Positions 24,122-35,980 of a stretch of 64,000 nt of DNA are shown one piece after another. The notes beneath the pieces were generated by a model, which worked only from the letters and a program-made list of their open reading frames with translations, was not told the origin of the DNA and did no database searches. The stretch comes from Charina bottae (Eukaryota; Chordata; Lepidosauria; Squamata; Charinaidae), in assembly GCA_023362775.1 (NCBI GenBank), contig JALMGJ010000020.1, forward strand, positions 5,295,001 to 5,359,000, written 5' to 3'. Each line of letters opens with the position of its first letter. Within the stretch, counting starts at the first letter, position 1. The position numbers and the translations under genes are program-made.

Positions 24122-24682
24122 TGCCTTTATTTATTTATTATTTTATTTATTTTCTATCCCGCCTTTATTATTTTTATAAATAACTCAAGGTGGCGAACAT
24201 ACTCCTTCCTCCTCCTATTTTCCCCACAACAGCAACCCTGTGAGGTGAGTTGGGCTGATAGAGAGTGACTGGCCCAAGGTCACCCAGCCGGCTTTCATGC
24301 CTAAGGCGGGACTAGAACTCTCAGTCTCCTGGTTTCCTATTGGCTCCTTCCTAGGGCTGAGAGAGAGTGACTGGCCCAAGGTCACCCAGCCGGGTTTCAT
24401 GCCTAAGGCAGGACTAGAACTCTCAGTCTCCTGGTTTCCTATTGGCTCCTTCCTAGGGCTGAGAGAGTGTGAGTGGCCCAAGGTCACCCAGCCGGGTTTC
24501 ATGCCTAAGGCAGGACTAGAACTCTCAGTCTCCTGGTTTCCTATTGGCTCCTTCCCAGGGCTGAGAGAGAGTGACTGGCCCAAGGTCACCCAGTTGGCTT
24601 TCATGCCTAAGGTGGGACTAGAACTCTCAGTCTCCTGGTTTCTAGCCCAGTGCCTTAACCACTAGACCAAACTGGCTCTCTT
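24122..24682 (-). mobile_element. tRNA-derived SINE with a four-fold internal 102-bp repeat
   Basis: Minus-strand SINE: tRNA-like head with TTTGGTCTAGTGGTTAAGGC near 24655-24675, a body with GAGTTCTAGTCC and GCATGAAAGCC, then GTTGTGGGGAAAATAGGAGG and a tail with TATTTATAAAAATAATAAAGG. The body segment beginning GGCCCAAGGTCACCCAGC (+ strand) starts at 24271, 24373, 24475 and 24577, exactly 102 bp apart. Because 102 is a multiple of three, both strands show long frames with a repeated peptide; these are not genes. Confidence 0.8.
24271..24650. repeat. 102-bp tandem repeat, four units
   Basis: Units start at 24271, 24373, 24475 and 24577. They differ at only a few positions (GCCGGC/GCCGGG/GTTGGC; GGCGGG/GGCAGG/GGTGGG), so the expansion is fairly recent. 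Confidence 0.93.
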
Positions 24683-27600
24683 TTATTTTATTGTCCCACA
24701 TGGATTATTGTAGAAGCGCCCATTCATTTTCCAGAGACGAAAATACAAGAAAGAAAAGTTAAGTCATTGTTTTTATTCTGGGCATTTATTACTGAGTAAA
24801 GCCACTGATTGGAAAGAAATGAAGCAAGTGAAAGTTTCAGCTAGCTAATTGATCTACTCCAACTCTAAAAGTTGCTGTGGGAGATTCCCTCAGCTGCGAA
24901 GCCATTGGTTGGGAGAATTCCCCACCTCTGATAGAGAGGGTTTGATCAGTAGGCCTATAGGATATACTGCTCATGAACAACTCTGCTGGCAGAAAAGATT
25001 TCCTCACCTGAGATTGAAATTAATATTGGTGAAAAACTGATGTTTTGCCTTTTAAAATGTCATGTTACTGCAACTATATCTGGATTTCATGTGTGGTTTC
25101 ATGCAAATGACACCCTGCATGTTTTCCCCAGGATGTTTCCTTAGAAAACAGTATGTACATTCCCTAGACTGCAGGAGTTGGATCATCAAACTGAAGGTAG
25201 AGTGCGATGGCTCCTCACACAGCAGTGTTATGTCAGGGTAGGTAAAGGGAAAATTAACTCTCTACACATGCCACATCCCTCAGAATAAAGCTTTCCTTAC
25301 GGAACTAGATAGTGTTTTAGTTCTCACTGGGCAACCAGAGATACTAAACAAGGTGCTTGGAACATTGTTATTTTCACTGCAATGACTGTAATGGATCAGT
25401 ATGATATTGTCAGCTTCCTGGGAGAATAATGAAACTTGCATGATAGAAAATAGTGAAAATGCATTGTATCTTCTCCAAGAATCACAGTTTTTCCAAGTGT
25501 GAGAGTGATGATGATCACATAGTTAAAAGATATGATATCATTTTGAAACTGTTATTGTTACAGGCAGAGCAATTCAGCCTCATGCAGAAATATAATATAA
25601 TGAAAACCATAGTCAGTATAACAATTTTAGCATCTTTCTCTCCTGCTCACCAAGTCTTTTATTTTAATATGTCAAGCTATGTTTCCCACTCTTCGTTTTT
25701 CATGAAGTATAAGCTGTGTGCCAAACACAGCTAAATGAAACTTAGATTTACTGTAGAATAATTCAGTTATGCCCATTATTTTTCTTCAATGTAGAATTAG
25801 AACAGGAATATCAAGTCTCATCATTTCCTCATCAATGTACTTTTGATTTTACCAGGTTATTCCTCTGAAAAATCTCTTATAATGATTTTCAGGTCTCTTC
25901 ATATCATTATATACTGTGACAAAGAAAATTCATAGGGCTGCAGCCTGGTATTCTCACGCATAATTATCCTCTTGGCAAGGCAACTTTAAGTTTTGACGCA
26001 TTCCTAGGAAAACACCTGTTCTTTTATTTCGCATTTAGTCCTTCCTGCTACATCAATACAAAAAGTTCCATGAGTAAATTTTCCCTCAAATATCCTCTGG
26101 CCAGAGTTCCCAAATGTACCATCAGCTCTCATTTTGCCTGGAACTCGTCCCCCCCCCCCCCCAAATCTGTTTCAGTGACAGGTTTGGGCAAAAGCTGATG
26201 TCAGGAAGTTGCCCAGGGATCATTAACGTGAGAGGCAATCTGCCGAATAAAGGGGAAGTACCATTAGGACTTGAGAGCAGCGACTGCAGGGCCAAGCATC
26301 TCAATAGGACCCCTGCCATTTCTAAAAAACCTCAAATTTATGTATTTCCTGTGTATACAGTATATTCCACATACTTACAGGTGTTCTAAGGCCACACTCT
26401 CCCAAAACAATATCAGTAAGTGAAATAAGAATACATTAGGAAGAGCATATAAATGTAAAGGACATATAGCAAAGAGACACATAAGAAAATTGTTTTAGGT
26501 CATACAACTTTTAAAAAGTTCCCTGAAATGACTGTACTGAAGAGACCAAGCAAATCTTAACTGGAAGAGAAGTGTGGAATCATCCTCCAGAGCATTCTGG
26601 TACAAAATGCTTCATGAGAATTGAAAGCCAAAACATCAAATGCATTAATAATTTGATGTAAATTTATTCATTCAGAGCTGATTTATTTTTTTACAATTTT
26701 CCTGAAAGTGGCATGTTTCCTATGGCTGGAAAGACTTTTCATGAATATTACAATAATTGTACTTCCTCCACTACAAACCCACCCTAACTTGCAGTACAGC
26801 AAAAATAATTCTGTTTTTGTAAGACAAAGGCAGAAGGCATCCCTCCTCTTCCAGTGTTTGGACAAAGCCTGTTAATGTAGTGGGCTGGTTCTTCACTCAG
26901 GCAGCAAGATTAAATTATTAGTTATTCTGTTGCTGAAGTTTTCAGTTTGCTGAGGCTCTCGCCTTAACTGTTTTTGATAGATGTGTTGATTCTAAAGGAA
27001 GATCAGTTCTTTTCCTTGGTGGGAGTACAAATCTTTGTTTCTGTTTCTTCTAGTCCTGAATAAATGACCTTGAACTGCCTAATAAAGAATAGATGGCAAA
27101 TACTTTTTTATATGTATTTTATGTGCAGATCAGTTTGCATATACCTTTTCTTTCTCATCAGAGAAGTGCCAACTTTTATCAGATGTTGCTGACCTTCATC
27201 AGAAATTCCTCAGATCTAGGCACTGTGATCATATGACCATATCTCTATGCCTAATTCATATGCTATACATGTATGGGTTAGCCAGCATTGATATTCTTGG
27301 CATCAAGTCTTCTCTTGCCAGGTATTCCCCAGTTTATATAATATATTTGGTTGTATCAAATAACTCTTTCAAAAATGAACATATTTAAGTCAGATCATTA
27401 TTTACATTGCAATTATGAAGCATATACTAAGAATATGTTTTGTATAGCTCCCTAGAAGTAGGACTCCTATGTGTAATTTAAGCTCCCCTCCTCCATGACA
27501 AAAGTGCAAGGGAGATTAATTGAACTACTAGGAGACTGATAAAACTGTCTCAGTAGCTTGATTTTAATCCTTAGGTTGCCAGTTGCCTTTTTCTTTTAAA
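24683..27600. other. Unannotated intronic sequence
   Basis: No gene or classified transposon was found. A C13 run lies at about 26149-26162, and the segment 27391-27463 is a member of a two-copy repeat (partner 31953-32026). Confidence 0.45.
27391..27463 (+). repeat. 73-bp interspersed repeat, copy 1
   Basis: It matches 31953-32026 over its length with only a handful of differences, including TTTACATTGCAATTATGAAG and TATAGCTCCCTAGAAGTAGG. Sequences outside are unrelated. Family unknown. Confidence 0.75.
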
Positions 27601-27606
27601 TGAAAA

Positions 27607-27608
27607 TT

Positions 27609-27651
<43 letters not shown>

Positions 27652-27685
27652 TTCAATCCCCGCCCATCTCCCTGAATAGGGGACT
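27607..27685 (-). repeat. (TTTA)n with L2-type tail, minus strand
   Basis: About twelve TTTA units lead into CCCGCCCATCTCCCTGAA, the complement of the L2 tail. The microsatellite therefore grew from the LINE's own (AAAT) end. Confidence 0.8.
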
Positions 27686-27755
27686 CTTGTTTGAATTCCT
27701 CAACTGGATTATTTAATTCTTTGCTAAAAGAAAAACTGGCACTAATCAGAAGTAG

Positions 27756-28441
27756 CCACTATGTAGGACAGACCGGCAGAAGACTAGCAGAACGAATCCA
27801 CGAACACCAACTAGCAGTCAGAAGACACGATGAAAACTCCTTTATCTCACAACCCATGGACAGACTCAACCATACTTTCAACTGGGAAACTGTGAGCATC
27901 TTAAACCAAGCCAAATCCAAAAACACTAGAGAATTCCTAGAAGCTTGGCACTCAGACAAAGCAGCCATCAACAGACACATAGAGATAAACAACATTTACA
28001 TACCATTCATAAGAGACAACAGAAAAGCCAGAAGACCAGAACACCTCCTTGCCAGCAATCCACACCCAGATATGCAAAGATTAACACCAGGATTAGCACC
28101 AGAGGAACAATCAAACAGCACAATATACCCTAATCAAGGAACTATTAACTCATTATTAACTATTAACTCATTATTAACTATTAACTCACTATTAACTCTC
28201 TTCGATTGGTACTATTAACTCAGTCAATCAACCAAGCAGCCAACAACAGCCCAATCAAGGAACTACCAAGGAGAGAACAACAACCCCACCAACACAAGCA
28301 GGACAAGCCATGGTATATAAACAGAGAGCAAGTCCCACTCCCTTTTCGCACTGAAGATGTTTCCTAGCCTGGCAGAAAACAACAAGGCTCAGAGAACACC
28401 AAGGACTCCACAGTTCAATCCTGAGCTACAAATATTCTCTT
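27756..28441 (+). mobile_element. Short Penelope-like element copy 2 (GIY-YIG end)
   Basis: A + strand copy of the family seen at 1924-2513: YVGQTGRRLAERIHEHQLAV, then RRHDENSFISQP, EFLEAWHSDKAAI and a Pro/Gln-rich tail. The RT part is missing. It is bounded by CAGAAGTAG at 27747-27755 and 28442-28450, a probable 9-bp TSD. It carries a local amplification of ACTATTAACTC units at 28140-28220 that breaks the tail frame. Near the end, CTGAAGATGTTTCC...AGAAAAC is a degenerate form of the hammerhead-like motif. Its 5' border falls within about 5 bp of that of copy 1. Confidence 0.83.
28140..28222 (+). repeat. ACTATTAACTCATT tandem array
   Basis: Imperfect units of about 10-18 bp (TATTAACTC, ATTATTAAC) are repeated six times inside the PLE tail. 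Copy 1 of this PLE lacks the array. Confidence 0.85.
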
Positions 28442-28450
28442 CAGAAGTAG

Positions 28451-28880
28451 TTTTTACTGTAAATGCAAGAGATTATATCTGTTACAGATATATTATTTAT
28501 TATGCCAGGTTTCTTTTGGACAGTGTGTCAGTTCATATTTAATTTAGGCAGAGCTTACTATTATTTGATTTATTTCTGATTTAGAAATGCAGAGACCCTG
28601 AGTAATAATGAAAATGGGACTACCCACCCAGCATATTGATCATGTCACCTCTTCTAAATAAAGATTACCCTGCACCCATCCCACCCAACTATTACTCATC
28701 ATCTGTACTTCTTTCTATTTGTGTATAAGTTATCCTAGTTCTTAATACTGACAAGCTGTTACCTATGTTGTAGAGTAGGGTTGTGCTCCAACTTGTCACA
28801 AACATTGAAGGTGATGATTTGGGGTGGTTTGACCTGTCTCCAGTTCAAAATTCTCTGCAACACTTCACTGCTGATACATA
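28451..28880. other. Unannotated intronic sequence
   Basis: Nothing recognisable. Confidence 0.45.
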
Positions 28881-28940
28881 ATTTCTCCGTTGGGGGAGAT
28901 GGGAGGTGATATAAATTTAAATAAAAAATAAAAAATAATT
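28881..28940 (+). repeat. L2-type LINE tail fragment
   Basis: TCCGTTGGGGGAGATGGGAG, GTGATATAAATTTAAATAAA and short A-rich repeats reproduce the L2 3' terminus. Confidence 0.72.
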
Positions 28941-31900
28941 TCGGATCTGTATCAGCTCGAAAGATAGAGAATTTGCACCACGTACCAAAAGAATAAAGAA
29001 GAGTTGCCTTTGGACATTTGTCCACCTTACAGTGGAGAGAAAGGGACGGATTCAGGAATTTTTGTGGCCGCCCATCTCGTGTAAGCAACTCCGGGTGGCT
29101 CACAACAGGTAAAAACAACAATCCAATAAAACAAGTTGAAAGCCAATATATAAAAACGTCAATAATCACTTTAAAACAAAAATTAATAGTTTCAACTTCA
29201 AATCAGACTGACCCTCAGTGTTTTGGATAGGTAGCACTATTGGGGGAGATGGAGAAAAAGATAAGCATATTATCAGTCCCACTTTGTTGTTGCCCAAGTT
29301 GGGCAATAGCAGTTCATCATTCTCATTCCCATTTTCACCTGGCCTGTTTTCACTTTCCTCCTTCAGATCGTTTATTCACTCCATTCCTCTTCTATCTTAC
29401 CCCTTCTCTTCCTTCCATAACACATTTCAATCTCTTCTTTTTAAAATGAATCATTTGATTTTTCAATGGTTAGTCCTCTTCCCTTGTTCAAATTCACATT
29501 AAATTTGCATGTGTTAGGATATTAATATTACTGCCATGCCTTTCAGGCCCAACTTAGTGGCCTCACGTGTTGTATCCTTCTGGCATCACTCCCAATATAT
29601 GCTGGTGCCTTTCAGGAGAGAGGAGGTAGAGACACTGGGGAAATGCAATAGGAAAAAGCATGCTCCCCTGCTCCTAAAATGAACGGCAGTGATTTCATAC
29701 TGGCCCTTGGCTGGCTTATGGCGTAGGGATAAGGTAGAAGGGACTGATGACTTACTCCCATAGACTTTTAGGGGGAGCAGTGAGTGAAGAGGCAGGAATA
29801 TCCACATCCCCAGTGCCACCCTGGATTTTTGCCAAGTCCACCTCTGCATCCCAAGTCCAACAGGAGGCCGCATTCCCGCAAACCTGTTGGGCAATGGAGG
29901 CAGGGGCATTGTCTGGGGATATTTTGAACTGGCACCAGATCCCAGCTATGCGATCTGTATGCAGTGCACTGCAAAAACAAAGAAAACCAATCGCATCAGC
30001 CACAGCATGTAGGCAGGTGGTTAACAGTAGCAGCAGTCTGCTCATGAATCTGAACAGCTGGTATTGGGCTGCTTTGCTGCAGCCGTAGCCTGGCAATCTG
30101 GCGGAGAACAGGATGGGTCCCTAAGGGGGTGGTCTTCTGCACCGGCACAAAGCACCACCCTCATTTTTGAATACAAAAGATCATAGATATTAGATGATGG
30201 CGGCGCAGGGACTGACACTTTCTAGAAAAGGTACGCCGGCACTTCGAAGAGTAATGCTTCAGGAGTGGGAGAAAATACCTTGCAGCAACGTTTCTCCTCT
30301 CTTAGACAGTGTCACTCAGTTCTACATTTCCAGAGAGCTGTTCTATAGGTCCAGTTGGGGATGGTGACAGGCTTGCCTAGGAGGTGAGACAGTTCCAGTA
30401 ATCAGGGCTTTTTATTACAAAACTTACACAGAATCAAGATTTTCCCCTTAAGTCTTTCTTTGCCTAATTTACTTATCACCTGACTTATACCACTTTGTCT
30501 TATTTCCTGTAGATTTATGTCTTATCTTGTTTTTTCATCCTCTCACCTTACACTATGTCTATCCAATAGCTGTTGCCTATCATTTCTACCACACTCTAGG
30601 CTCTACATATGTTTTTACCCTATTTTTCCCCACCCAACCTGGAATCAAAACCACTTGTGCACCTGGGCAGCAGAATGTGCAGTCCAGTGCTTGAGCCAGC
30701 AGTCGGCTTGAATGCTGGGGATTCTAGCAGTCACATTTATGCTGCTCCATGTCTTACAGCTCTCTTCTTACAGCGGCCATTTCTCTGGGTCTTGAGGCCT
30801 AGCACTCGTGCCTGTTCTTCCAGTGTATTCTGAACTGACGGTGTCCTGGCTCTCTCTTGACTGCCAGCTCTTGGGGTTATTTTACAAGGGCTTGGCCAAC
30901 ATCCACTAGGATGCTTTGCTACTGCGGGTGCCCCATTCTCACCACCATGTTAGTCTTCACTCTTCCTTCTTTCTTGTCTCCCAAAGTTATCAAATACGTC
31001 ATACCAGCACAAAATTTCTTCAAAGGTAGGGACCATAAAGGTAAAGGAGGGGAAGGAGGGATGTGGGTGCTGTCCTCTTCCTTCAGAAGCTGCATCAATA
31101 ATCATTGCTGCTTCTCTTTCTTCTGCTTCACAAAAGGGAATATAATGATTAAGCTGAAAAAAGGAGCCTGTACACAATCAGTCTGGAGTATTGCAGAAGG
31201 AAGCAGTCCCATGATGGATGATCGATCTTCAGGTGTTTAGCTTTCTCCATAATCTTTCTAGGACTTCTGAGAAGTAATCCACTAATTGAGCTATAGAGGA
31301 TTGGTGGATCTCATTCAAACCGTGCTCTCTAAGCTTTACTAGGAACTTTAGGAATGTTGCACAAATGGTCTGAGTGAGGAATTGATGGGTGAAAACACAG
31401 GAAAGAAAATACAGGACAAAATGTCGTAGATACGTCATGCCACACTAAAGCTCAGTATATATAGTTGGTTTATTCATTAGATTTATATCTGTTTGCATAT
31501 ATGCAGCACCCTCTTTTCCAATTATTGCCCAAACAAGAACCATGGCACACAGATGCCTCATACACTCTCATGATGTCACCCACAACTCATCTCTAGCCCA
31601 TCACACAGGCAGCATGCATTCACATTTAGCTGTTCCCACTTTAGAAGTGGTGGTCAGTCTCTTCTCCCAACCCACATCATGCCATACAAACAATCTACAA
31701 TACTTCCTCTGGCACTGCTGTCAGGGGAGGGATATGCCCAACTCCTATTGGCCATATTAGGCTGCTAGGGGTGTGCCCCCTCCCCTCTGATTGCTGAGAT
31801 CCTTTCTTTGTGGCCATCTTGTTTTTGGCTGCATGAGACGTTGGTTACTAGCGGGGATCCTTTGCTCCTCTAATTTAGGGTGGCTCCAGAGAGGAAAATT

Positions 31901-32250
31901 ATTGCAGGTTGTCTAGTTGGTGTGCCTTGGCTTTCTGCTAGGAAATTAATGACCAGATTAATATTTACATTGCAATTATGAAGCATATGCTAAGAATGTG
32001 TTTTGTATAGCTCCCTAGAAGTAGGAATAGTTTGCTCCTTAGGCTGCTTTGTACTTTTTGAGCTGCAGGATCATGAGTGGGGTGAGGAGGCAGGCAGGTG
32101 AGTTGTGGTAAATAGCCTGAAGCTGGCCATAAGACATTGTTCTGCTCCAGCCTTTTGAATGTGATGCAACCAATATCTTTAGCATCTTCCTCCTAACAAG
32201 AGAGGGGTGTTTTTGTTATCCCTCTGCTTGTGCCCTATCTAATTCATGCA
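28941..32250. other. Unannotated intronic sequence
   Basis: No recognised element except 31953-32026, the second copy of a 73-bp repeat. Open frames in 29586-30096 overlap on both strands, show no conserved motif and look like chance in a GC-richer patch. Confidence 0.4.
31953..32026 (+). repeat. 73-bp interspersed repeat, copy 2
   Basis: Partner of 27391-27463, same orientation, 4.5 kb away. Confidence 0.75.
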
Positions 32251-32254
32251 TGGA

Positions 32255-32720
32255 GGTATAGGTATAGGTATAGGTATAGGATTATAGAACTGGAAAAGAC
32301 CTTAGAGGGCATCTAGTCAAACCACCTGCTAGTATAGGAGGCACTAGAGCAGCTACAACAGATTGCTAGCTATTCAATGGTTGAAAACCTCACCACTTCA
32401 TGTTCTTTGTGCTATCTAGCCTGAACTTTCTTTCTTGTATTTTTAACTCCTTAATTCTGTTCCTGACTTGTGGGGCAATAGAGAATAAGTCCATTCCCTC
32501 TTCTGAATGACAACCCTTCAGATACTGGAGGATTGCTATTGTTCCTCCCTTCAGCCATTAGTTCTGTAAGCTAGATATACAGTACCTAGATCCTCTAAGC
32601 ATTCCTCACTTAAGGTAGTGACAAATTCCTTTCATATTCCATTCATGAACTCTTTTCAATTTGTTACTCTCTCTGGTGTCCAGAACTAACACAGATTCCA
32701 GGTGGGTTCTGATCAGGGCC
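32255..32720 (-). repeat. CR1 LINE 3' end with (AGGTAT)n at its tip
   Basis: After four GGTATA units, ATTATAGAACTGGAAAAGACC then CATCTAGTCAAACC is the complement of the CR1 3' terminus. It continues with GACAACCCTTCAGATACTGG and AGCTAGATATACAGTACC-type blocks of the CR1 3'UTR. The hexamer array lies where CR1 copies normally carry their short terminal repeats, so it was probably seeded by it. Confidence 0.72.
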
Positions 32721-33321
32721 CAGTAAATTGGAACAATTACTGTTATCAGGATTTAAAGGAGTTAAAAATGTCTGCCTTCTCACCATCACCCATTACCAAT
32801 GCACACTTTCTCCTCACAATGGACCTATATTCCCTTTGTCTTTCATTTTGTTTCTAATGTACCCAAATAATTATTTTTTGCTGTTTATAGTATCTCTTGC
32901 AAGCCACAGATCATTTCTGAGCTTTAGTCTAGTATTCTTTGGTTGTGTGCTCCTCCTCCCATTTCCTGTACATTTCTTGTTCGTATCCCTTTTTCTCTTC
33001 AGCGTTTTAGAGAGTCCTGTTTGTATCCACACTGGTCTTGGAATCTAAAAGAATTCCATTTTTGTGGGAACTATTTGCAATAGTGCCTTCAGTATCTGAT
33101 TTTGTAGGATTTCCCTTCCTTCCTGGAGAAGGAAGCACTGCACAGCCCAGGTAGATATTACATACAGTATGAAAGGTCCTAAAACTCCCTGGTTTTACTT
33201 CTCTGATACCAGAGAAGAGCAAGTGGCAACTCTCTCCCTTTGGAAGCCCAACCTGACAGGAAGGTGTGCGCTAAAAGCCAGCATCAGCATCAGTGGTCCA
33301 CTAAGAATTTTATTAGTGAAT
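32721..33321. other. Unannotated intronic sequence
   Basis: A C/T-rich + strand (32820-33010) gives a hydrophobic open frame by composition only. No repeat recognised. Confidence 0.4.
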
Positions 33322-33326
33322 ATAGC

Positions 33327-33587
33327 TGTCAGGGCCAGACCAAGAACGACGCTGAGTCAATGTATTCCAATTCTAGTTCCTTATTGTTCTCATCGTATAG
33401 ACAGAATCTTGCCAGACTAAAGCTACTCTAACTAACCAAATAGTAAATAACCTAGGAAAGGCTCTAGGGCAGAGCTACCTTGAACCTCTTAACTTTCCCA
33501 GCAACAGTGTCCAGGCTGCGAATCCTCTTATCAGCCTGGAATGCATTCCCTCCCTGGGAATGAGTGGCAGTGCCGGAATCCACCACA
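33327..33587 (-). mobile_element. Solo LTR, 261 bp, with 5-bp TSD
   Basis: In element sense it starts TGTGGTGGATTCCGG and ends TGGTCTGGCCCTGACA, the form of a Gypsy-type LTR. The pentamer ATAGC abuts both ends (33322-33326 and 33588-33592). No internal sequence remains, so it is a solo LTR left by LTR-LTR recombination. Confidence 0.77.
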
Positions 33588-33592
33588 ATAGC

Positions 33593-35537
33593 AGATGGAA
33601 TAGAGATGGAATGAACAATTACTTTATGAAGTGGTTTACCTTGGCTATGATGGAGTTTTGAAGGTTAATAAAAAGAACTCCAAGCAGCTAACAACAATCT
33701 TGCAGAGTAGAAGTGTGAACCAGCAGGGAACTTGCACTTTAAGCTTAATTACGTTCCGAAATAAATTCAGTCTTCTCACATTAGTTAGATGAAGAAAAAT
33801 AGAGATAGCTTACATTTATTCAGTAGATCTGGATACAAGTAGATTCATTGTAGATCTGTGTGCAAGCGAGATGTAATGGACAAGAGCTGCATTGTGCAGT
33901 GCCTCCTGCTTGCAGGTGTGCCCGAAGAGTAATGGAGGTTGTTAATCCCCCAAACTCAAGAAGAAGAAGGAAGTGGAAATCAGGTGACCCATGTGACATC
34001 CCACAAGCACAATAGAGATGCGTTTTACTAGAAAAGACCCCCTTATGCTTATGAGACAATGCTGAGTTGACCCCTGATGATTCCAACAGGCTACACAGAT
34101 ACACATATAGGGCTCCTCCTCTTACCTGCTTTCAGCCAGCTGCAGAGAAAAAAGCCCAAATGATAAATGCAAAGTAGAGGGTGACCACCCCTCTTTTAAA
34201 AACACAACTGATAGAGGAGATGCAAGCCCTCAATTAGCTCCACAGAATTTGATTTTCCCTGGTTTCAGTTGCCTCTACCCATTATCTGTATTGACAGGTT
34301 AGCTAATTTTCCTTTAACCCTTTCAGTGTCTCGACCTCTGGACCTGGAATTTCCCCACATGGACCACAGGCCCTATTCTTGGATTGGTGCAATGCCCAGC
34401 ATTCACACATCCTCCTCTTCCTGGGACAGCTGAGCCGAGCTTCTTCCAGCTCAGTCTTAATGCCGTTCAAATGGCCAAACCCATGTTTTGCAATCTTGAG
34501 ATACTGGACTTTGCCAAGGCTTCAAACCTTTTTGCAGGCAGAGCAGCTTTTGTTTTTCCTCATGGCAAAATCACCCACTGTGAGGCAAGGAGAGGTTGGA
34601 GTGGTGGCAGACTGCCAATTTCGGGGCTTTCCCCTGGGGTCAGCGGGAGAGAGCACTGATGGCTCAGGAATCCTTGATGTTGCAAGGAAGACTACAGGGA
34701 GAATATTTGCATTTTCTTTTAAGCATTTGGGGAGTGAATGCAGTGGTCATGTAGAAGTCCTTCTGGGCATATTTTTATACTTAGAACCTGTTATAACATG
34801 GAGTATTTTGTTGTAAAAGAAACACAGTGTATTCCTCAAGTTGTAAGCACATCTTCAAGATGTAATCTAAATCACCCAAAAAAATCATCTGCATTTGCAT
34901 AAAAACAGTTGTTAAAAAAGAAAATACTGGGTGTTCATTGTTTTTGGTTTTTTTGCTTTGGTCAGAGCATGTTTTCTAAGGATTTAACTTGCTTACTTAT
35001 TCTAGATTAAATGGAGATGAAGTAGAAATTAAGGAATACAAAACATTCTCCCAGTAGGTAATTAACTTTCAAATCAATAGAAGAGATATAAAGATTAACA
35101 TAGGGCCAACAGAAAATGTAAAATGATTTTCACATAACAAAAGAATGTGAAGAGTAAAAGCATGACAATAGGAATTCTCAGACAAGGACACTAAAGGTAT
35201 AACAGGCTGATAAAGACAGAACAATTCTCCCAACAATACAATAGAATCTTTAACTTCTACTAATGCCATGCTGCACTGAATGAATTATATTTTGATTTGG
35301 CTATCAAATGTATCATTTTATACATGCACAAGGCTGCAATTCCTTAAGCTACCCATAAAATAATATACAGTGCAGGTTTATTTAAACAAACTCATGTTGA
35401 AAAGAAGGTGTCTTAATGTGGAATTGTAAATCACTGGTTTGAAGTGTTGTGACCCTGGGTATAAATGGGAGGTTTTTTCTCTTAAGGTTGAATATTTGCT
35501 TTTTTCTGTATCCTCAGTATTTCCCAAACAAAGAAAG
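33593..35537. other. Unannotated intronic sequence
   Basis: No recognised element. Short frames at 34379-34816 are not supported by any motif. Confidence 0.4.
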
Positions 35538-35550
35538 GTATTGAGAAATC
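35538..35550. repeat. Left TSD of the composite PLE
   Basis: GTATTGAGAAATC, repeated exactly at 39006-39018. Confidence 0.92.
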
Positions 35551-35695
35551 TGTCTATGAAGGTTCTCAGTCATCCAGGTGGAATTGTCTGTAGCTTGAAT
35601 CATGTCAACTGGATTTCTATTTTCTCAGTGGAAACGTTTCGCTCCTTATCCAAGGAGCTTCTTCAGTCTGAGCAAAGTTAGTAAGGGAATCCTAA
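35551..35695 (-). repeat. Left pseudo-LTR of the composite PLE
   Basis: It matches 38259-38400 over about 140 bp from TGTCTATGAAGG to GTAAGGGAATCC with one difference seen (TTAGTAAG versus TTGGTAAG). Confidence 0.92.
35624..35672 (-). ncRNA. Hammerhead-like ribozyme motif, pseudo-LTR 1
   Basis: In element sense: CTCAGA, core CTGAAGA, one extra A, helix II GCTCC/GGAGC with loop TTGGATAA, core GAAAC, a minimal self-complementary ACGT helix III, then TCCACTGAG. CTCA pairs with TGAG to close helix I. PLEs are known to carry minimal hammerheads with very short helix III in their terminal repeats. The extra base between CTGAAGA and helix II departs from the canonical core, so activity is uncertain. 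Confidence 0.5.
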
Positions 35696-35980
35696 ATATG
35701 TTTCTAGGTAGCTGTGTGACCTTACACCTGGGGCTAGGTCATGGTTATATTGAGATGTTATTTTAAGTCCTTTTATTATCTAAAGGAGGATCGTTAAGAT
35801 CACCATGCTGCTGTTGAGCTTGTGAAATGGTCTTAATCTTCCTAGGCACAGAAGACAGAGCCGGGAGAAAGATGGGAGAAAGATTGTGCCTGAGGCCCCC
35901 ACCTCTATTCAAGGAAGGATTTTCCAAGTTGGCATAAATGGATTCCTTGACCCCTCTCTCAAACCACCTATCTTCTCTGT

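Noticed and set aside
24215..24665. Open frames of more than 120 codons with a repeated peptide on both strands
   Set aside because: They arise from a 102-bp tandem repeat inside a SINE; period divisible by three keeps both strands open.
29586..30096. Overlapping frames of 107-114 codons on both strands as a gene
   Set aside because: No motif, no splice context, and equal openness on both strands suggests chance.
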